The notes below the pieces were generated by a model that had not been told where the DNA came from, did no database searches, and saw only the letters and a list, made by a program, of their open reading frames with translations. From positions 14,337,783-14,401,782 of the forward strand of contig NC_080055.1 in the NCBI RefSeq assembly GCF_026212465.1: a stretch of 64,000 nucleotides of DNA, read 5' to 3'. This DNA comes from Amaranthus tricolor (taxonomy: Eukaryota; Streptophyta; Magnoliopsida; Caryophyllales; Amaranthaceae). This document shows, piece by piece, positions 57,583 through 64,000 of the stretch. The position numbers were made by a program, and so were the translations under genes. Position 1 is the stretch's first letter; each line of letters begins with the position of its first letter.

Positions 57583-57769
57583 AGTAAGTTATTAAATTGA
57601 TTAATTGTGCATTTATTAAATTGCATTTGTATTGAGTGTTGGTAAAGTGCTTGGTCAGCCTAATTAAGTTGTTGGTAAGCCATTTTAAGTCTTGGTGTTC
57701 CCGGTTAGGTTGTCCCACTGTTCCCATTCAATTCAGTCATATTTAGTTTATGCAACATTTAATTTATTA

Positions 57770-58657
57770 ATGGCAAACTGGTTAAGGAAAGCTATTAGTT
57801 TAGGATCACCTAATAATATAATTCAAAGTAGTGAAGTTCATATAGAAAAGAACTTTTCAAATTGGGAAATTCCAAAAGAAAATCTTACTAAAATTTATCA
57901 TATAGGCATTACTGATTTTAAGACTGCATTTAGCATCAAAACTCATGAAGAGACTAGAAGCATTCAAAAAGAATCTGAAACTATGCATTTACTTTCAGAA
58001 TCCAGCATTAAAGCTTATCTCAAACACAGATTTAGATTCATTCATTTTGGCCTTGTTCAAATAGGAATAAAACCATTAGTTCATAAAGGAGTTGATTGTC
58101 CAATTTTCCTAGCTCTCAGAGACGATCGACTTAATAATTATAAAGATTCTGTTTTGGCTATGATTCAAACTAATATCTGTAATGGCCCAATATATTTCAA
58201 TTGTTTTCCAAACTTTACAGTAGATCTTCAAGACCCATTAATCTTATCTTCATTAATTTTAGATATTCAAATTTTAAATAATAAATTTAAAGAGTTTGCT
58301 AGAAATTTTGCAATTGTTTTCCGTGTTTATTTTAGATTAATGAATTCCACAGTTAATCCAAAATTCATACATGAGGCTTCTTCAAAAGAAGAAACTATTT
58401 TTATAGAGGTTCATGCTGAGAATACTAAATCAATAGTTTCTACAGCAAAAACCTTGAGATGGGATCAAATTTCTATTCCTGAGACATTTCAATTCTCAAA
58501 TCCAATGCCTCCTAGAAACATAAGACAAGAAATAGAATGCATTGAGGAAGACGAAAATAAAGTTCTTATAAGGTTTGGGTCTATGAGAGAATTATCTAGT
58601 TCTCCTTGTACTTCTTCTTCCAACTATCCACGAAGATCTTTTTCTTTTCCTCAATAA
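57770..58657 (+). CDS. Viral movement protein, 30K superfamily (unit 4)
   Basis: 295 aa from ATG 57770, uninterrupted and, as far as read, identical to unit 1 within the frame. It ends at the shared TAA (58655). No promoter is attached to this block. Confidence 0.85.
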   Translation: MANWLRKAISLGSPNNIIQSSEVHIEKNFSNWEIPKENLTKIYHIGITDFKTAFSIKTHEETRSIQKESETMHLLSESSIKAYLKHRFRFIHFGLVQIGIKPLVHKGVDCPIFLALRDDRLNNYKDSVLAMIQTNICNGPIYFNCFPNFTVDLQDPLILSSLILDIQILNNKFKEFARNFAIVFRVYFRLMNSTVNPKFIHEASSKEETIFIEVHAENTKSIVSTAKTLRWDQISIPETFQFSNPMPPRNIRQEIECIEEDENKVLIRFGSMRELSSSPCTSSSNYPRRSFSFPQ

Positions 58658-60835
58658 ACAACTTCAGTCATTTCTGAACCAATCAAAGTCAGATATAAAT
58701 CTCCTATTCCTGAATATGAAGCAAATGCTTCTCAAACTTCTCAAATCTCTTCATCTAGACCTGCATCTCCCACAATGTCTGATATGCAAAATTTTGACTC
58801 TATCAATACAATTACTAAAGATTTTGAAATAGATAAAAACTATCTAAGAGATGAATTTAATTCCTCTCACAATGCTGAACATCGAGATTGGTTTAGATCT
58901 TTTTCTCGCTCCTTTAAAGACTCAATAAGAGATGTATGGTATAAAGATATGAATACTATTCAAATTAATATCCGGTTTTTTACATGGTTTTTATTGTTTT
59001 GTGAAAAACAAGGTATTGCTAATCCATATTCTCAAAATCACATATTTGTACAAACCAAACTTTAAAAAAATTGGGTTTTGAAAGATGGACAAACAATTAG
59101 TTCAGTTCATCCACCATTACAAAATATTACTTTTCCCTATTATGACCGTGAAATAAAGGCTAGTCCTTTTAAAGAAGGAAGAGTAGATCAAACAGATAAA
59201 ACTCCAAATGTAGAAGACATCATTAAAATTTATCATCAAAATAATTTTACAAATCAAATCCTTCATACCGTTGCTACACAAGTAGATCAACATTCAAATA
59301 AGGTTGATAATTTACAAAAAGAAACCTCTAGATCCATAGCCCCTAATACGATTGCACCATTAGGATCTGATAAGGTTTCTGCACCGCATTTCAAACCACC
59401 AGGATTAACTATACCTATGACTCAAATGTTTCCAAAAAATGGTTTTACTTCTTCTAACTCTAATTCTGCAGTGTTAGATAAAATTCAAAAATCTTTACAA
59501 AAATTAGCAGATAGTCCAAGTCATATTAAGGTTTTGAGTAAATATCAAAGTTCAGATATATCTTCTGATGAAGAAAATTCTGAGTCTTTAATCATTTCAA
59601 AAGTTGCAAAGCAATTTCAAGAATCTGATAATGATCCTCATCAAATTAATAAAATACGATCATCTTGGAAGAATATCCCTACAAAAAACTATTATCCTAG
59701 GCCTACTCCTGTTGATCTTCAATATGAAGAAAGGTCTACATTTACCTCCAAATCCTTTTCCCCAGATATGATCCATGAATGGAACATAGATGGAAAATCT
59801 GATTATGAAATTCTTAATACTCTTCAAAATATGGGAATGGCTATTGTAGCTTACAAGGCAAAACCTTTGGATGAACAAATAATTTTTGGTTTTATTATAT
59901 CAGGTTTTACTGGGCAATTAAAAAACTGGTGGGATAATCTTCTCACTTTACAAGACAGATTAGAAATTTTGAATCACGTTACTGACATCATGGATGAACA
60001 AGGAAATGTATTTCAAAAATCTGACTGCTGTGATTTCTTAATCATAGTTATTGCCTTTCATTTTGTCGGTAACCCTACTCAAACTCTTTCTTCTGGAGAA
60101 ACGATTTTACAAAATTTACGTTGCCCAACTTTAAGTGACTATAGATGGTATAAAGATACCTTCTTTAGTTATGTTTTACAAAGACAAGATTGCAATCAAA
60201 GTTTTTGGAAAGAAAAATTTATATCAGGACTACCAAAATTATTTGCTCAAAGAATTTTTAGAAAAATAGCTGAACATGATACAGATAAAGAACAAGCTCT
60301 TAATAATACTACTTATGGAGGACTATTCGCTTTCATTAAAAAGGAAGGTCTTTCTTTATGTGAAGAACTCAAACTCCAAGCCAAATATACCTCTGAAAAG
60401 AAACAATCTAGGAAAGAAATTGGATGTTTCTGTGAAGCATTTGGTATGGAAGCTATTAGAGCTCCCTCTACAAAAAAGAAAATTAAAAAACAATTTTCTA
60501 AATTTTCAAAAGATAAAAATAAAAATTCTTATCCTTCTTATTATCGAAAGAAACGAGGAAAGAAAAATTTCAGAAATATCCGAAAATCAAACAAAGCTTT
60601 CAAAATCTTTTGTTATTCGTGTGGAAAACCTGGGCATAAAGCAAATGCTTGTACCACAAAGAAAAAGATTCAAGAATTATTTATTAACGACTCTGAGCTA
60701 GGAGATAAAATATCCAAAATATTATTACAAACTCCTGAGTCTACTTCTTCTTCTTCTTCAGAAAAGGAAGATGATGAAATTTTACAAATTAATGATCAAA
60801 CTTCTGATTTGGTATCAGAGCCAGTAAGTTATTAA
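58658..60835 (+). pseudogene. Viral coat protein region (unit 4), truncated
   Basis: The linker has a serine codon where units 1 and 3 have TAA. The 96-codon piece from ATG 58775 ends at the shared TAA 59063-59065; the coat core and zinc knuckle follow and run into the unit 5 leader at 60810. Confidence 0.88.
60810..60822 (+). promoter_or_regulatory. Viral primer-binding site (unit 5)
   Basis: TGGTATCAGAGCC joined directly to unit 4 coat-protein sequence, the same junction as at 45181 and 48421. Confidence 0.9.
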
Positions 60836-61009
60836 ATTGATTAATTGTGCATTTATTAAATTGCATTTGTATTGAGTGTTGGTAAAGTGCTTGGTCAGCC
60901 TAATTAAGTTGTTGGTTAGCCATTTTAAGTCTTGGTGTTCCCGGTTAGGTGGTCCCACTGTTCCCATTCAATTCAGTCATATTTAGTTTATGCAACATTT
61001 AATTTATTA

Positions 61010-61897
61010 ATGGCAAACTGGTTAAGGAAAGCTATTAGTTTAGGATCACCTAATAATATAATTCAAAGTAGTGAAGTTCATATAGAAAAGAACTTTTCAA
61101 ATTGGGAAATTCCAAAAGAAAATCTTACTAAAATTTATCATATAGGCATTACTGATTTTAAGACTGCATTTAGCATCAAAACTCATGAAGAGACTAGAAG
61201 CATTCAAAAAGAATCTGAAACTATGCATTTACTTTCAGAATCCAGCATTAAAGCTTATCTCAAACACAGATTTAGATTCATTCATTTTGGCCTTGTTCAA
61301 ATAGGAATAAAACCATTAGTTCATAAAGGAGTTGATTGTCCAATTTTCCTAGCTCTCAGAGACGATCGACTTAATAATTATAAAGATTCTGTTTTGGCTA
61401 TGATTCAAACTAATATCTGTAATGGCCCAATATATTTCAATTGTTTTCCAAACTTTACAGTAGATCTTCAAGACCCATTAATCTTATCTTCATTAATTTT
61501 AGATATTCAAATTTTAAATAATAAATTTAAAGAGTTTGCTAGAAATTTTGCAATTGTTTTCCGTGTTTATTTTAGATTAATGAATTCCACAGTTAATCCA
61601 AAATTCATACATGAGGCTTCTTCAAAAGAAGAAACTATTTTTATAGAGGTTCATGCTGAGAATACTAAATCAATAGTTTCTACAGCAAAAACCTTGAGAT
61701 GGGATCAAATTTCTATTCCTGAGACATTTCAATTCTCAAATCCAATGCCTCCTAGAAACATAAGACAAGAAATAGAATGCATTGAGGAAGACGAAAATAA
61801 AGTTCTTATAAGGTTTGGGTCTATGAGAGAATTATCTAGTTCTCCTTGTACTTCTTCTTCCAACTATCCACGAAGATCTTTTTCTTTTCCTCAATAA
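61010..61897 (+). CDS. Viral movement protein, 30K superfamily (unit 5)
   Basis: 295 aa from ATG 61010, uninterrupted, ending at the shared TAA (61895). The leader has GGTTAGCC like units 2 and 3, but the movement protein lacks their nonsense mutation. Confidence 0.85.
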   Translation: MANWLRKAISLGSPNNIIQSSEVHIEKNFSNWEIPKENLTKIYHIGITDFKTAFSIKTHEETRSIQKESETMHLLSESSIKAYLKHRFRFIHFGLVQIGIKPLVHKGVDCPIFLALRDDRLNNYKDSVLAMIQTNICNGPIYFNCFPNFTVDLQDPLILSSLILDIQILNNKFKEFARNFAIVFRVYFRLMNSTVNPKFIHEASSKEETIFIEVHAENTKSIVSTAKTLRWDQISIPETFQFSNPMPPRNIRQEIECIEEDENKVLIRFGSMRELSSSPCTSSSNYPRRSFSFPQ

Positions 61898-64000
61898 ACA
61901 ACTTCAGTCATTTCTGAACCAATCAAAGTCAGATATAAATCTCCTATTCCTGAATATGAAGCAAATGCTTCTCAAACTTCTCAAATCTCTTCATCTAGAC
62001 CTGCATCTCCCACAATGTCTGATATGCAAAATTTTGACTCTATCAATACAATTACTAAAGATTTTGAAATAGATAAAAACTGTCTAAGAGATGAATTTAA
62101 TTCCTCTCACAATGCTGAACATCGAGATTGGTTTAGATCTTTTTCTCGCTCCTTTAAAGACTCAATAAGAGATGTATGGTATAAAGATATGAATACTATT
62201 CAAATTAATATCCGGTTTTTTACATGGTTTTTATTGTTTTGTGAAAAACAAGGTATTGCTAATCCATATTCTCAAAATCACATATTTGTACAAACCAAAC
62301 TTTAAAAAAATTGGGTTTTGAAAGATGGACAAACAATTAGTTCAGTTCATCCACCATTACAAAATATTACTTTTCCCTATTATGACCGTGAAATAAAGGC
62401 TAGTCCTTTTAAAGAAGGAAGAGTAGATCAAACAGATAAAACTCCAAATGTAGAAGACATCATTAAAATTTATCATCAAAATAATTTTACAAATCAAATC
62501 CTTCATACCGTTGCTACACAAGTAGATCAACATTCAAATAAGGTTGATAATTTACAAAAAGAAACCTCTAGATCCATAGCCCCTAATACGATTGCACCAT
62601 TAGGATCTGATAAGGTTTCTGCACCGCATTTCAAACCACCAGGATTAACTATACCTATGACTCAAATGTTTCCAAAAAATGGTTTTACTTCTTCTAACTC
62701 TAATTCTGCAGTGTTAGATAAAATTCAAAAATCTTTACAAAAATTAGCAGATAGTCCAAGTCATATTAAGGTTTTGAGTAAATATCAAAGTTCAGATATA
62801 TCTTCTGATGAAGAAAATTCTGAGTCTTTAATCATTTCAAAAGTTGCAAAGCAATTTCAAGAATCTGATAATGATCCTCATCAAATTAATAAAATACGAT
62901 CATCTTGGAAGAATATCCCTACAAAAAACTATTATCCTAGGCCTACTCCTGTTGATCTTCAATATGAAGAAAGGTCTACATTTACCTCCAAATCCTTTTC
63001 CCCAGATATGATCCATGAATGGAACATAGATGGAAAATCTGATTATGAAATTCTTAATACTCTTCAAAATATGGGAATGGCTATTGTAGCTTACAAGGCA
63101 AAACCTTTGGATGAACAAATAATTTTTGGTTTTATTATATCAGGTTTTACTGGGCAATTAAAAAACTGGTGGGATAATCTTCTCACTTTACAAGACAGAT
63201 TAGAAATTTTGAATCACGTTACTGACATCATGGATGAACAAGGAAATGTATTTCAAAAATCTGACTGCTGTGATTTCTTAATCATAGTTATTGCCTTTCA
63301 TTTTGTCGGTAACCCTACTCAAACTCTTTCTTCTGGAGAAACGATTTTACAAAATTTACGTTGCCCAACTTTAAGTGACTATAGATGGTATAAAGATACC
63401 TTCTTTAGTTATGTTTTACAAAGACAAGATTGCAATCAAAGTTTTTGGAAAGAAAAATTTATATCAGGACTACCAAAATTATTTGCTCAAAGAATTTTTA
63501 GAAAAATAGCTGAACATGATACAGATAAAGAACAAGCTCTTAATAATACTACTTATGGAGGACTATTCGCTTTCATTAAAAAGGAAGGTCTTTCTTTATG
63601 TGAAGAACTCAAACTCCAAGCCAAATATACCTCTGAAAAGAAACAATCTAGGAAAGAAATTGGATGTTTCTGTGAAGCATTTGGTATGGAAGCTATTAGA
63701 GCTCCCTCTACAAAAAAGAAAATTAAAAAACAATTTTCTAAATTTTCAAAAGATAAAAATAAAAATTCTTATCCTTCTTATTATCGAAAGAAACGAGGAA
63801 AGAAAAATTTCAGAAATATCCGAAAATCAAACAAAGCTTTCAAAATCTTTTGTTATTCGTGTGGAAAACCTGGGCATAAAGCAAATGCTTGTACCACAAA
63901 GAAAAAGATTCAAGAATTATTTATTAACGACTCTGAGCTAGGAGATAAAATATCCAAAATATTATTACAAACTCCTGAGTCTACTTCTTCTTCTTCTTCA
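61898..64000 (+). pseudogene. Viral coat protein region (unit 5), partial at window edge
   Basis: Same in-frame layout: a linker with a serine codon, a 96-codon piece from ATG 62015 with one private change (KNCLRDE in place of KNYLRDE), the shared TAA at 62303-62305, then an open coat frame through the zinc knuckle to the window end. Confidence 0.87.

Larger units (their letters stand above)
57570..60809 (+). repeat. Truncated viral unit 4 (3240 bp)
   Basis: Same length and limits as units 1 and 2. Shares GGTAAGCC with unit 1 in the leader; has a private G-to-T change near 57711 upstream of the movement protein ATG. Followed directly by unit 5. Confidence 0.93.
60810..64000 (+). repeat. Viral unit 5, cut by the window edge
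   Basis: Matches the other units for its whole visible length of 3191 bp; 49 bp more would be needed to see whether it is another truncated unit or a full genome. Confidence 0.93.

Overview
The window is plant nuclear heterochromatin, most likely a centromeric or pericentromeric satellite array of a eudicot (species not identifiable from sequence alone). Evidence: about 33 kb of AT-rich tandem monomers of roughly 169 bp, a copia-type LTR retrotransposon nested in them, a hAT-type DNA element nested in that retrotransposon, and an integrated plant pararetrovirus (Caulimoviridae). I see no host gene, tRNA or rRNA. The one candidate for host-derived sequence is a 0.5 kb orphan piece at 57044-57526.

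Layout. 1-11123: satellite in forward orientation. The first ~7.6 kb (subfamily A) has an 11-monomer higher-order repeat (lines 1 and 1861 are identical at their start, period 1860); from about 7.65 kb it changes to subfamily B with an approximately 8-monomer repeat. 11124-20010: decayed Sirevirus-like Ty1/copia element with LTRs of 1553 bp before later changes; its 5' LTR carries a 912-bp hAT-like element with perfect 15-bp terminal inverted repeats and an 8-bp target duplication, and its 3' LTR has lost its last 131 bp. 20011-33010: subfamily-B satellite with a nearly identical 18-monomer (3040 bp) higher-order repeat. 33011-33110: 100 N assembly gap. 33111-41631: the same satellite family on the opposite strand, including a 4-monomer, 661-bp higher-order repeat.

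41632-55950: endogenous pararetrovirus, closest in architecture to the florendovirus/petuvirus group. It is a head-to-tail array of two truncated 3240-bp units (leader, movement protein, coat protein through the zinc knuckle) followed by one full-length genome (about 7.55 kb circumference), flanked by 290-bp direct repeats that hold the TATA box and polyadenylation signal. The full copy keeps an uninterrupted 1410-codon coat-protease-RT-RNase H frame and an overlapping 434-aa second ORF of unknown function. The movement/coat part is broken by in-frame stops, two of which are shared by all five copies. 55951-56390: reverse-oriented satellite. 56391-57043: inverted, internally deleted viral fragment. 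57044-57526: orphan sequence ending in A9. 57527-64000: two more 3240-bp viral units, the last cut by the window edge.

The most unusual feature is the set of exactly 3240-bp truncated viral units whose junctions fall at the first base of the tRNA-Met primer-binding site, the position of the minus-strand discontinuity in caulimovirid DNA. This suggests that a reverse-transcription product or subgenomic circle was concatenated before or during integration. Assembly error has to be excluded, since the copies are nearly identical.
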